From positions 24,665,001-24,729,000 of the forward strand of contig CM048552.1 in NCBI GenBank assembly GCA_026413225.1: DNA of 64,000 nucleotides, in the 5' to 3' direction. A program made the translations under genes and the position numbers. Positions 55,401 through 64,000 of this stretch are shown in pieces (within the stretch, counting starts at the first letter, position 1; the number at the start of each line of letters is the position of its first letter). The DNA is from Otis tarda (Eukaryota; Chordata; Aves; Otidiformes; Otididae). A model generated the notes under the pieces. It saw only the letters and a program-made list of their open reading frames with translations, did not search any database and was not told the origin of the DNA.

Positions 55401-58400
55401 ATAAGAGGTCAAGAAAGCATGGGATGGCCTTAGGATGCATTTGCACTTGTAAGGCAGTACCTCTGATGTCCCTGTTGTAAATACACGATTTGATTTGCTG
55501 TCACAGCTAGTGTATATGTCCATTTGTGTATAATAAACAGAATCTTGGGGGAGAAAATCTATACAATTAGTACATCAATCAGACTGTTCTTCTGCTATCA
55601 ACGCCCATTGACTTCTCCATAAATTCTCTTTCATAACTAAATATGAATCATGAATTAATCATAAGGACTAGAAAATGTAAGATCATCCAAAGTTTGTGAA
55701 TTCTAACAATACAGCATTAAACTTTTTTTTTTTATATTGCACTGATCCATCTGAATCCACAATCAGTCTGTGTGCACGTACTGAACACGTAATTCTGGCA
55801 GCCCTCTAGCAACAGGCTACATTAGCTGTGCTTAAAATTTTGCAGCTACCAGAGTGGAAGGATGAAGAAGTTCATTTTTCTTACCAAATGGACAGACTGC
55901 ATTCTTCCTGTCCAGATTCTACGCTCTAAATTTGGTGTTTTGCGGCTAAGTCAACCTATTGTATCGGCCTCTGTATGGCAAAGGGATGAGGCATAAAGAA
56001 AGCAGGCAGTGGAAGAGGGAAACACGTCTGACAAGGAGAGGCTAATGGGCATGAGAAGAGTTGGAGGGAAACTCCAGAGCAAGGAAAGAGAGGAAACAGC
56101 TCTCTGCCTACCAGTATACCTTCTTGTTACACAGCATGAATACTGCCCTACAGCAATCAAAGCAGATGTTGCTGTAAATGAGGGGAAGAAGGACCATGAC
56201 CAGAAGTTAAACCTCATCACTGATGAAAATTCTGTGTTTTTCCACCAGTTTCAAACATAGCATTCATAAGAACTAACAGAAAGTATGATGAAATAACAGC
56301 CTCCATTTACAAAAAAAAAAGCTGTGTAACTGTTACTCAGCAGAATGTGCACCTTGTGTGCTCCTTCTGCCTCCTCAAAGATCAGTTCAGTTACCTTTTA
56401 CTGTTATCAATTCCTGGGTCTCCAAAATAAACTGAGCATACAGGGTTGGGTGCACGAATTAGGGCCGAGAGGCTTTTGATTCTGGTCACCTACATTTTCC
56501 CCAGGTAAAGTCCAACTGATGCAGGCTTACTCATATTGCCATATAAATTCCTCTATGTTTTCAGAGAGCTACTCACTGTGTAAAGTAATGCTAGTCTTGA
56601 CTACCTATTCCAGTAGACAAACTCCAAAGCTGAATTGTATTTTGTTACCATGATGCCATTAATTCCTACACACTTACCTTACACTAGGCAGCAGTACATG
56701 AACAGAAGGGTTTGCTAGACACACACAGTGAATTCCATGAAAACAATGCAGATAATTTTGATCTTTGGGAATAAACTGTAAAATGAGAGCCATTGCACAC
56801 TCACATTTGTAGGTGATAGTGATTCAAGAAGCTCTCAACTCATCCCTGAAGAATTTATAGAAAGTAAGAAATCAAGACAAAAATTATTTCTGCTTTCATT
56901 ATCTGTGCAGAGTGAGTGTTCTCCTCTCAAAATTTCTGAAGTTTCACTCCTATAAGTCTTGCAGTATGTGCTTTTCTTGCTACAATATGTTTTAATAAAA
57001 AATACAATAAAGGTATTTTAAAACATCAAATTGGATATTTTCTCCTACTATCACACAAAAGCTGGTTGTTCAACGCTACAGAAAGGCATTGCCTACAGAA
57101 AAAATTTTCAACTGAAATTTTTGTATCCTAGGAGGACACAATTTTCACTTCCAAGAACAGTCTGGCCACATTGCATTGAGCATTTAGTGCTCACCATGTG
57201 ACAGTTTGGTTTTTTTAAACTCACAAGCACACATACACCATCTACACTGGAAAAAAAAATTGCTTCTATCTTAGGCTTCTATCAACCATTTACCTTTCAG
57301 GAAATGCATGAATCAAAAATGCTTATACGATGCTACTTTCTCTTCTTGCTCACCTGCTGTGACAAGAGTGAGGTCAGATTCACTCGCAAAGCAGGCTCTA
57401 ATCATGTACTTGTTATAATGATCATGCACAAGTCACGAAGTTGAGGTTACTAAGGCAATAATGATTCTCCTTTGCTTTACTTTCACTCCATTTCATATTT
57501 TACTCCATTCATATTTTACTCCATTTTGCCTTTAAGCCTTTTACAGTCTTTACCGTGGACTCAGTTTTAAGATAGTCACCATCATTTATTTTTGGCAATC
57601 TACCAAAATTTCCTGGGAAATTAAACTCAGACGAAATTATGGGTAATGTTAAGAGTTTTTATTTCAGTCAAACTTGACATGAATTTCAAGAGGGTATATA
57701 GGAAGGAGAGTTGGAGTGATGAGAGGAAATAGTTGGGTGACATTAGACTTTCGATTTCAATAGATTTCAAAAGACTGGCTCATTAGGTACTGTAACACAC
57801 AAGCAGTTGTAGAGGAACCTATTGATTATTCTGCAAGTTTATAATAGAGAAGTAGATACACAAGCAGAATGTGTAAAAAAGCTGAAGGCCTTACAGTTAT
57901 ATGAAATTTTGAAGAAGTATAGCAAGAAACTAAGACCAGAAACAGGCAGGCAGTCACAGTATCTATGTCCCTATGGTCATTTTAGGTTTAGATTTTTTTA
58001 GTACAGCTTTGACATCTCCCAGTCAACAGAAGTCAATTATCCCTTTCACTACCCTTTACCCGCTCACTGTTTAGAGTGAGTGAGTAGACAGTTAACAACT
58101 GCTTACACTCACATTATAGGTCATTTTGGAAAATCGTCCCTGGGTTTAGGAGTCGTACCAAACCAGAGGTAAAAGACTATCTCTAGAACTGAGGAAGAAA
58201 GGAGATTAAATTAAGGAAAAGCAAGGAAAAGCCAAGGTAAAGGCAAAAAACTGTACTCCTTTCATCTAATTTTAGACAGAAGTTATTAATTCAATCTAGA
58301 CTAATCAACCAGGCTCCCTTCATAATCAAACAACAGAGAGAGCCTTAATGCTACTGGAGTGATTTATCTCTATTTCAATGCCTATGCTGTGAATTACAAC

Positions 58401-61400
58401 CAAACTGGAATCATCTATATTTCTCTACAGGCCTAAGAGATGGTTTCCTGACAAATGAATTACATTAGATACTCTATTTCCGTATAGCTCACATTACGCG
58501 AGCTAAACCGCACTCTCCGCTGAGATGCATAAGTTAGGAGTGAAGTTGCTGTAGATTGCACTTACAGTTGTGAGAGGGAGAAAGAGAGACAAGAAAGAGG
58601 GGCACCTCTAGGAGTCACCCAAAACTCAGCTCCCTTAATACCTCAGAATTTTATGACCTTTCTAGCCCAAAATAGTGCAACAAAGCTTCCATCTGGCATG
58701 AATATCATGATATCAAACAGATTAATGTAACAGAGAAGTATAAGACTATATGCTTTTAAAAAGTTACTTTTGAGCTAGAAAAAAATGATAAATTATCCTA
58801 TCATCTTAAAATAAATTTCCTACGCTTTCAAATTCCAAGGTGAAATAACTTTGTGTATTAGTTATTCACTCTGCCTTAATTCAAACATGCACACCTACCT
58901 TTATGGTAACGTTTCCTTTTGTTATTTTTCTCATATTGAAGCCTACTGTGGGAATCATATCTTCTGTGAATTGCCCCGACTAGAATACAAACAAAAAGAA
59001 AGTTAAATTTATTATAAAATACTTGATACACAGCAGATTACTTTCTTGTTTTCAATATAAAATTTTTATTTTACAACACAGTAAAATATCACATTAATTT
59101 TCTACAGGAGCACTGGCCAGCACTTCAATTAATGCATTGTCACACCAAGCAAGACTGTTCATCTCAGTCCCTTTAAACAATCTTTTATTCTCTTCAGCAA
59201 CAAAGATCGCCCCAGAAACCACGAGACTTTGGGTAATTCTTCATCAGATCCCTAAGCAAACCAGAAAGCAGCACAGTTAAAATATAGAATCATAGAATGG
59301 TTTGGTTGGAAGGGACGTTTAAAGGTCATCTGGTCCAGCCTCCAGTATGATAAAACCGATTATACCAGGATTTTTCCCTGTACTTTCTCACTACTGTTAC
59401 CAATGGTTCAACTCCAAATGTAATAACTGGTGAAAGAGTACTCATTTAAAGAGTACTACACGCAGACCCTTTCCTTCTGACTAGGTGACAGCAGAGGAAC
59501 CCTGCTGTGGAAGCTAACAGAATGCCGTTAAGACAGAAAAATACTAGGTACTAACTCGGCACACCACAAACTCAAAACATAAAACCAAACTGTTGCCTCC
59601 TCCTCCAATTCACAGAAATATTTTAACAAGACAGACGCTTGTCATCATGCCAACAGGAACCTTACACACATCTACCCACTACAGAAGACAGCCTTTGAGG
59701 AGAAGGGTGAAACTCAGAACTAAGTAGATAACCCATTATTCAATCTTTCTTTTCAAAATGTATCATTACTACCGTATTGTGTCTCTTAGGAGTGGTGCAT
59801 TAAGATATGCAGATGGTTACTTAAAAGTTATGTCCACACGAAGGCCCAGGCACTCTCTGCCACATACACAGTACTCCTGGTTTTCCAGTCATCTGGAAAG
59901 GAGAGTAGGACCTTCTGGACTTGCTGTTGCCCTTCCATATCAATCTGCCCACATTCCCTTCACCCATCTCACCATCTCCTGTGCCCTGGGGTTTTTTTGG
60001 AAGACAATATGGGTATGTGGAGACGGAGGGAAGCAGGCATGCTCTAACAGGTCCCTCCCATCTGAGGATGGATGATCAGAGCTTCAGGGTGCACCAGAGC
60101 AGCTACATGCCTCACAGTGCAAGCACTGCCACCAGCTATCCCTGGTGCTACTGCTGGTCTCTGTATGCTTTCTGCAACTTTGCACTGTTAGTGGCAGAGA
60201 GAGAATATGCTATGCCTCCAGTTCGTGTTCATAAACTAAGATTAATTATTTTTAATCTGTGACTTTAAAAGTTGGATAACCTTTGACAGTTACCTGATCT
60301 TCTCACAAGATTTTGGGGTCTGGAATTAGATCCATCAGGCTAGAAACAACTTCTGTCAATTACTTGTTCAACCTTACCTATGGGAACCTTCTTGCTAAAT
60401 TCTGTACTATGTATCTTCCCCATCTTTTGTTTCTGAAAGTATCTTTTTTCCTCCTCTTTCCTTGCTTCAATAACTTGTCAACAGCAGTGGGGAAAAAAAC
60501 AGTGAAGACAAATGCACTTGCAGATTCAAGCAGATACATGTACCCAGCAGTGACAGAAGTTTTTAATTGGATGGAGTGAGACAAAGCAAAACACCACCCA
60601 CCACCTGCAGCAGGTGCTGGCCTAATTTGTTATATATAGTACATTTATTCATGGAGAACAGACATATAAACACATATGAACACATAAACCCTGAGAATGT
60701 AGCATCATTACTCAAGCACAGAAATGCCTGGAAAAACAGCCAGCCAACGCAGGTGGCTATTGCTTAAACAAACTCATAGAAGGTCAGGATTCTACTTTTG
60801 ATCGCAGATTATACACCACATGTAATATGCTAAACTGAAAGATAAAAAATAAAAAAAAAAAAAACCCAGCATAACTTCTCTGGTACTGGGGACAGAATAC
60901 AAAGAATTAGTGTCCCCTTTATTGATCTTCAGTATTTTCAAAAATTTTTCACTAGTTGAACAGAACCAGCTACAAATAAAGTATAATGTTCTTTATATTT
61001 GCACACAATGAAGAGAAGAAAGTAGTAAGTTGAACCTTTTGCCAGCATTAGTCCAAAACCTCTGATTACTGTGTTTTGTTTCAACTGCTATAAGCACCAT
61101 CAGTTCAATTTTGCTTACTGAGGAAGTTTTACATGACAAATTGCCTACACTCAAGATGTATAAACAAGTTTATTGTTGTATCTTAGTAAAAAAGAGATTT
61201 ACATCCCAACACAGATGAAAACAACTGATGCCAGGAAGTTTGTAATGTCCTCTTTAACTGTTGCTGAATACTGAACTGATGATGAATACTGCCAGAACCC
61301 CTTACCGTAACGACCATGGGCCAGATTCTACTCCATTACATCAGTGCACATCCATAGTAAAAGGCAGTGACGTTATCCAAGGTTTCCACTGGTAACAGAG

Positions 61401-63443
61401 GTCTAAATATGGCTCAAACTCTTCAGGGAGGAGATTGTCTCAAAGGGTGCTTACTCAGTGTTAGCATGATAGGATCTCTAAATACTATTGCAAACTGTAA
61501 AAAACAGTTAATTTCCTACCATTTGTTTTTATGATCCATTGCAGTCCGCATTTTAAGGAGCCACTATTTTGTGACAGTTATTTTCATCTCATCACAGTCT
61601 AGCCACATACACACAAACGTACACAGAGTTCCCAATCTATTTGCCATCCCCTTATCAATTGTATTCAAGAGTAATCTATTATCCATTGCCTTACTCCCAA
61701 ATTCTTCATCCACTCTCCTTCAGTGATTATCATGGTGTGTGGTCTCCAGATTGAAAGCTACAAAACTTGCACTCTGGGACACTCCCCAACTCAGAAAACA
61801 TAGATGCCTTGTAGAATATTCTGAAGTGATACATTTGCAGGCAAAATCAGACTTGCAGTAACAGCAGTGCTCTGATATTTAAGATATTAGCACAAGAGAC
61901 AAACACATACGATGTCATTCCACAGGTGGTATAGTACAAATGAGCAGATTAACATTTACACACACAAAGTTTAATACCACACAGTACTGTTAGAGGTCTC
62001 TGGACTGCTGTGTTCTTCTTTGGTCTGCTTATGAAATCAAACCAAGAAGCAGTATAATCCTTCATGCCTTTTCCCCCTTCCTCAGCAAAGCCTGCCCTTG
62101 GGCAATGAACATCTCCAATGGGCACAAGGAGTGCCAAGGCCCGTGTTATCGACATCGCCTGAGTGCATAACAAACGTAACTAAAATACCAGTTCTGGGTA
62201 TTTTAAGGGTATTGATGGCGGATGTCTCCCAATGCATACTTTCAGTGCTTTCTGTATTTTCCCTACCCCATTCCTTTTTCCGCTTCTCTCTCTCCGCTTC
62301 TTCACTCACATGAATCTCCTATTTTTCCTTAACCCATAATCACGTATGAAAGCAAACAACAAGTATCATATACTCAGGTTCATCATTGTCTCTACCTCTC
62401 TGACTTCAGGCTGTACACCTCCCAGTCTGGTTTTGATTCTTGATCCAGTAACTTTTCAGGATAAGGACTAAAGGACATCTGGAAGCTCAGATCTCATGGC
62501 AGGCGAAACTGCAATACATCTAACAGCAGTGACCACCTCACAGAAAAGGGTACGCACTGAGAAATTCAATATTTAACACATATATTTGCTTCCATCTTCC
62601 GATGGAGTGTAAATCTTTGGGATGGGCCCAAATGCAGAAGAGCAGAGAGCACAGCAAAGATGAGGCACAGCATGGTGACAAAATGGAAAACATCATGGTA
62701 GGTGTCAGCGCTAGAGAGGAACAAGACTGCAAGGCCATCCTCACAGTGGGAAGGGACCACCAAAATCAGACTTGAATGCTGGGAAAGGACTATCGAGGAA
62801 TTGTGGGAGGCATTAATATTGATGCAACTGATGGGAGGGGGGAATTTGGTGACAGGGGAGTTGTGGCCTGGGAGGATGCACAATATATTCTGAGTTATTT
62901 TGGAATACACTGGCCGTGAAAAGACAACTTTGCATCACGGGCAAGAGACCCACAGTGAGATGGGCACGCTTCGCAGTCAGCGGCAGGAGACATCTTCTTT
63001 CTCCCTCCTCAAACAATTTCACACGCAGCTGACCCTGCTGGCAAATTCTCCAGGTGGCAAAAGCTGCAAGGCCTGGCCCCCGCCCGCCGCCCCCCTCCCC
63101 CCGCAGCGCACCGCACAGCCGGGCCCCACGGCAGCCAGGCGGGGGCAAAGCCTCCACTTGTTGCCGGGGGAAGCGACGAGGAGCGGGCAGCTCCCTCTGG
63201 CCACGCCAGGCTGCCGAGCCGCCGCCCCCCGCCTCACCTCATCGCCCCGCCGCGACCCCCCCACCCCACCACCGGCCACCGCCCTGAGCGCCCCCCGTCC
63301 CCGAGGCCGGGCCAGCGTACCGCCAGCACGGTGAGCAGCGTGGTCTTGCCCGAGTACTGCAGCCCCACCAGGGTCAGCTCCATCTCCTCCCTCCAGAACA
63401 GCGAGCGCAGCCACTCCAGCAGCCGCCCCACCAGCGCCAGCAT
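34425..63443 (-). CDS. ARL8BL: ARL8-family lysosomal small GTPase (ARL8B-like paralogue), seven coding exons
   Basis: This is the whole coding span, joined as 63321-63443, 58899-58979, 43277-43350, 42833-42926, 40703-40770, 37209-37279 and 34425-34474, all on the minus strand. The joined frame is 561 nt, or 186 residues plus TGA, exactly the usual ARL8 length. Visible GTPase motifs are the P-loop GLQYSGKTT (27-35), switch I threonine in IPTVGF (50-55), WDIGGQP with the catalytic-region Gln75, NKRD (130-133) and SCK (163-165). The N-terminus [17 protein letters not shown] is the amphipathic, non-myristoylated ARL8 helix. Known family members bind GTP on lysosomes and recruit effectors that link to kinesin-1 and HOPS; that role is inferred here. 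Differences from ARL8A/B (KTTLLTVLA after the P-loop, [14 protein letters not shown]-terminal SKSRHC) suggest a third paralogue. The symbol is therefore tentative; family membership is near certain. Confidence 0.95.
34475..37208 (-). other. ARL8BL: Intron 6 of the ARL8-like gene
   Basis: About 2.7 kb. A stretch at roughly 35540-35700 vaguely resembles an ancient minus-strand CR1 copy, too decayed to call firmly. The open frames at 36.4-36.8 kb look like chance frames in a locally GC-rich stretch. Confidence 0.75.
37209..37279 (-). CDS. ARL8BL: ARL8-like exon 6 (residues 147-170 plus one base, G5 motif)
   Basis: The exon completes Leu147, then encodes [20 protein letters not shown] and DNI, then the first base of Asp171. 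The acceptor is CTATAG and the donor GTAAGA. The block is the most strongly conserved stretch of the family and contains the G5 SCK motif. Confidence 0.97.
37280..40702 (-). other. ARL8BL: Intron 5 of the ARL8-like gene
   Basis: The 3.4-kb intron is mostly filled by an antisense CR1 copy at 37960-40083. The flanks hold nothing recognisable. Confidence 0.8.
37960..40083 (+). mobile_element. CR1 retrotransposon, broken ORF2 and 3' end (~2.1 kb)
   Basis: Pieces of the CR1 ORF2 protein can be read in shifting frames: the region just before the reverse transcriptase ([15 protein letters not shown] at about 38217), the RT block with VYLDFS near 38990, and the FADD box near 39240. The FADD box reads FADG, so a catalytic aspartate is lost, and frameshifts and stops are frequent. 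It ends in the CR1 3' UTR at about 40083. It lies in intron 5, antisense to the GTPase gene. It is an inactive fossil. Confidence 0.93.
40703..40770 (-). CDS. ARL8BL: ARL8-like exon 5 (residues 125-146 plus two bases, G4 motif)
   Basis: The exon reads [20 protein letters not shown] and EK, then the first two bases of Leu147. The acceptor is TTCCAG and the donor GTAAGT. NKRD is the guanine-specificity G4 motif. PGALDE is as in ARL8A and invertebrate Arl8 rather than the PNALDE of ARL8B. Confidence 0.96.
40771..42832 (-). other. ARL8BL: Intron 4 of the ARL8-like gene
   Basis: About 2.06 kb of AT-rich sequence. I see no repeat family or gene in it. Confidence 0.8.
42833..42926 (-). CDS. ARL8BL: ARL8-like exon 4 (residues 93-124)
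   Basis: One base completes Val93, then 31 codons run [20 protein letters not shown] and on to LHGIP. The acceptor is TTGCAG and the donor GTAAGT. This exon holds several paralogue-specific residues (Leu101, Val104, Lys108, Ser113, Ile115, His121) where ARL8A/B usually have other residues. It is separated from exon 3 by only 350 bp. Confidence 0.95.
43277..43350 (-). CDS. ARL8BL: ARL8-like exon 3 (residues 69-92 plus two bases, switch II)
   Basis: The exon reads [18 protein letters not shown] and then RGVNAV, followed by the first two bases of the codon for Val93. The acceptor is CAG and the donor is GTAAGT. It encodes G3/switch II, including Gln75. Valine at residue 69 contrasts with isoleucine (ARL8B) or leucine (ARL8A). 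Confidence 0.96.
47484..48634 (-). mobile_element. Young ERV solo LTR, copy 4, in intron 2 in sense with the gene
   Basis: The element is 1151 bp on the minus strand, flanked by CTTCC at 47479-47483 and 48635-48639. Its 5' end reads TGTCGTGGTTTTG instead of TGTTCTGG. The TATA-like box is at 48453-48460 and AATAAA at 47667-47672, both on the gene's strand. It is more diverged from copies 1-3 and may be a related subfamily. Confidence 0.93.
48710..48878 (+). mobile_element. CR1 retrotransposon, 3' fragment (~170 bp)
   Basis: It shows a typical CR1 3' UTR with the tail ATTCTATGATTCTATGATTC. It lies about 70 bp beyond the edge of LTR copy 4, in intron 2 and antisense to the gene. It looks relatively well preserved. 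Confidence 0.93.
51165..52100 (-). mobile_element. CR1 retrotransposon, ORF2 C-terminus and 3' UTR (~0.9 kb)
   Basis: On the minus strand, residues such as [20 protein letters not shown] (near 51.6 kb) are the ORF2 C-terminal region. The 3' UTR differs from the copies above (CACTGAGGCTAGCAGGGGCC near the end), which indicates another CR1 subfamily. The upper boundary is approximate. It is in sense with the GTPase gene. Confidence 0.88.
52492..52515 (+). repeat. (CCT)n microsatellite
   Basis: About eight near-perfect CCT units lie in intron 2. They explain the serine/proline-rich and leucine-rich chance frames that cross it. Confidence 0.8.
53121..53158 (+). mobile_element. 38-bp remnant of a young-family solo LTR
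   Basis: The last 37 bases equal the 3' terminal 37 bases of LTR copy 4 (TGCGTAGTC...CTACGACA), with one T in front. The block is flanked by TTGGT at 53116-53120 and 53159-53163, a perfect 5-bp duplication. It is best explained as an inserted LTR from which all but the first base and the 3' end has been deleted. Confidence 0.75.
57494..57525 (+). repeat. Two tandem 16-bp units
   Basis: CATATTTTACTCCATT occurs twice head to tail; a partial related unit precedes it. Confidence 0.85.
58899..58979 (-). CDS. ARL8BL: ARL8-like exon 2 (residues 42-68, switch I)
   Basis: The 81-bp exon begins [14 protein letters not shown] and ends GNVTIK, 27 codons in phase 0 at both ends. It has an AG acceptor at 58980-58981 and a GTAGGT donor below 58899. 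It carries switch I with the conserved effector-loop threonine (Thr52). It was not found as an open frame of any length because it is short; it was read by translating the minus strand. Confidence 0.96.
58980..63320 (-). other. ARL8BL: Intron 1 of the ARL8-like gene
   Basis: The 4.3-kb intron begins in the CpG island with GTACGC and ends in AG before exon 2. It contains one CR1 3' end near 59284 and a poly(A) run near 60850. Otherwise I see only AT-rich non-coding sequence. The open frames at 59758-60262 have no recognisable product. Confidence 0.85.
59284..59348 (-). mobile_element. CR1 retrotransposon, 3' end only (~65 bp)
   Basis: ATAGAATCATAGAATGGTTT followed by the GGAAGGGAC block is the inverted CR1 3' end. 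It is severely 5'-truncated and lies in intron 1. Confidence 0.88.
63321..63443 (-). CDS. ARL8BL: ARL8-like exon 1 (residues 1-41)
   Basis: This exon encodes the N-terminal amphipathic helix and the P-loop, ending ...[10 protein letters not shown]. The donor is GTACGC at 63320 downward. The start was chosen at 63441-63443 because MLAL is the conserved ARL8 N-terminus and a G sits at -3. An in-frame upstream ATG would add 22 residues (beginning [10 protein letters not shown]) that do not fit the family. The exon lies inside the CpG island. Most ARL8 proteins have FVNVI after GKTT; here the residues are LLTVL. Confidence 0.95.
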
Positions 63444-63637
63444 CCCGGCCAGCGCCCCCGACCTGCGGCAGGCGCCCAGCCCCAGCGGCACCGCCTCGCT
63501 GCTGGGCATGGGAGCGCGGGGCGAGGCCGGGGGAAGCGAGGCGAAGCCGGGGCCGGGGTCGGGGCCGGGGGCCGGGTGTCGGCGGCGGAGGCGGAGGCGG
63601 CGAGGCTGCGCGGGGAGCCGAGCGCCAGGCGGGGCCC

Positions 63638-63645
63638 TCACGTGA
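63638..63645. promoter_or_regulatory. TCACGTGA palindrome (CLEAR/M-box type E-box)
   Basis: A perfect 8-bp palindrome lies 195 bp upstream of the ARL8-like start codon, inside the CpG island. TCACGTGA is the core of the CLEAR element (GTCACGTGAC) bound by TFEB/TFE3/MITF in promoters of lysosomal genes. The outer bases here are C and T, so the match is to the core only. USF or MAX could also bind. Confidence 0.5.
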
Positions 63646-63777
63646 TGGCGCCGCCACCGCCCTTCTCCCGCTGCCACTTGCTGCAGACAGGGGAGGGGTT
63701 TGGGTTGGGTTGGTCTGGCTTGGCCGGGGGCGGGGGAGCGGCGGCGGCGCCGTGCGGGGGGCCCGGGCGGGCGAGCG

Positions 63778-63784
63778 TGAGTCA
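63778..63784 (+). promoter_or_regulatory. TGAGTCA AP-1 site
   Basis: This is an exact AP-1 heptamer next to the GGGGCC repeat in the distal part of the CpG island. A 7-mer can occur by chance; occupancy is unknown. Confidence 0.3.
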
Positions 63785-63826
63785 GGGCCGGGGCCGGGGC
63801 CGGGGCCGGGGGCGGGCCGGGGGGTG
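63785..63826 (+). repeat. GGGGCC hexanucleotide repeat, G-quadruplex prone
   Basis: About four tandem GGGGCC units run into further G runs (GGGGG, GGG, GGGGGG). Four or more G tracts separated by one or two bases satisfy the usual G-quadruplex pattern. It lies about 340-380 bp upstream of the start codon. A second, imperfect cluster of the same kind lies at about 63545-63577. Confidence 0.8.
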
Positions 63827-64000
63827 TTCGCAGCGGGGCCCGGCCCACGAGTCCTGAGGGCCTGAGCGCGTGGCGTGGAGGCAGAGCCAGCTCTAGGGAG
63901 CTGCAGGGTGGCTCCGGGCACCAGGACGGACGGATGTGGCCCCGCAGGGATCGTGTGAGGTCCCTGGTGGGAGCGTGGGTCGGCGGCCGTGGGCTGGCTG

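Larger units (their letters stand above)
43351..58898 (-). other. ARL8BL: Intron 2 of the ARL8-like gene
   Basis: The 15.5-kb intron has a GTAGGT donor and a CAG acceptor. It holds a solo LTR (47484-48634), a short CR1 (48710-48878), a larger CR1 fragment (51165-52100), a 38-bp LTR remnant (53121-53158), a CCT-rich run near 52.5 kb and a short tandem repeat at 57.5 kb. No other exon is recognisable. Confidence 0.85.
63050..63900. promoter_or_regulatory. CpG island promoter of the ARL8-like gene
   Basis: An abrupt change from AT-rich intron sequence to very G+C- and CpG-rich DNA covers exon 1, the start of intron 1 and about 450 bp upstream. GC-box-like GGGGCGGGG type runs and triplet GGC/CCG runs are frequent and no TATA box is evident near the start codon. 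It fits the promoter of a housekeeping gene. The transcription start cannot be placed from the sequence alone. Confidence 0.85.

Noticed and set aside
63444..63509. In-frame upstream ATG adding 22 residues to the ARL8-like protein
   Set aside because: The extension does not resemble any ARL8 N-terminus, and the amphipathic MLAL start is functionally conserved.
63019..63921. A 300-residue open frame on the minus strand across the CpG island
   Set aside because: It is Pro/Ala/Arg/Gly-rich and overlaps exon 1 of the ARL8-like gene in another frame. GC-rich DNA has few stop codons, so long chance frames are expected.

Overview
The window is nuclear DNA from a bird, probably a neoavian. Three things point to this: CR1 non-LTR retrotransposons on both strands with the typical 3' end (imperfect ATTCTATGA units), avian endogenous-retrovirus solo LTRs, and a CpG-island vertebrate gene with long introns. 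No tRNA, rRNA, CRISPR or bacterial-type gene is visible.

One protein-coding gene can be reconstructed with confidence. It is an ARL8-family lysosomal small GTPase on the minus strand, with seven coding exons between 63443 (start codon) and 34425 (stop codon). All splice junctions read here are GT-AG, the phases agree, and the joined frame is 186 codons plus stop, which is the standard ARL8 length. Its sequence departs from ARL8A and ARL8B at several positions, so it looks like the third, ARL8B-like vertebrate paralogue. The promoter is a CpG island (about 63050-63900) with a palindromic TCACGTGA (CLEAR/E-box type), an AP-1 heptamer and GGGGCC repeats.

Region 1-34 kb has no recognisable gene. 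It lies downstream of the GTPase gene and carries transposable elements. An older minus-strand solo LTR (4576-6793) is split by a younger plus-strand solo LTR (5307-6440). Two more copies of the young family sit at 14391-15521 and 24489-25624. An unrelated short solo LTR with a 6-bp target duplication is at 23090-23537. CR1 fragments are at about 1135, 7384, 10608 and 15953. A roughly 200-bp segment at 12.56 kb has a second copy inserted inside the CR1 at 11.0 kb.

Region 34-64 kb is the gene. Intron 5 holds a 2.1-kb broken CR1 ORF2, antisense to the gene. Intron 2 holds a fourth young solo LTR in the gene's own orientation, a CR1 3' end, a 0.9-kb CR1 fragment, and a 38-bp LTR remnant that still has matching 5-bp target duplications. 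Intron 1 has one CR1 3' end. The rest is AT-rich, non-coding sequence in which I see nothing assignable.
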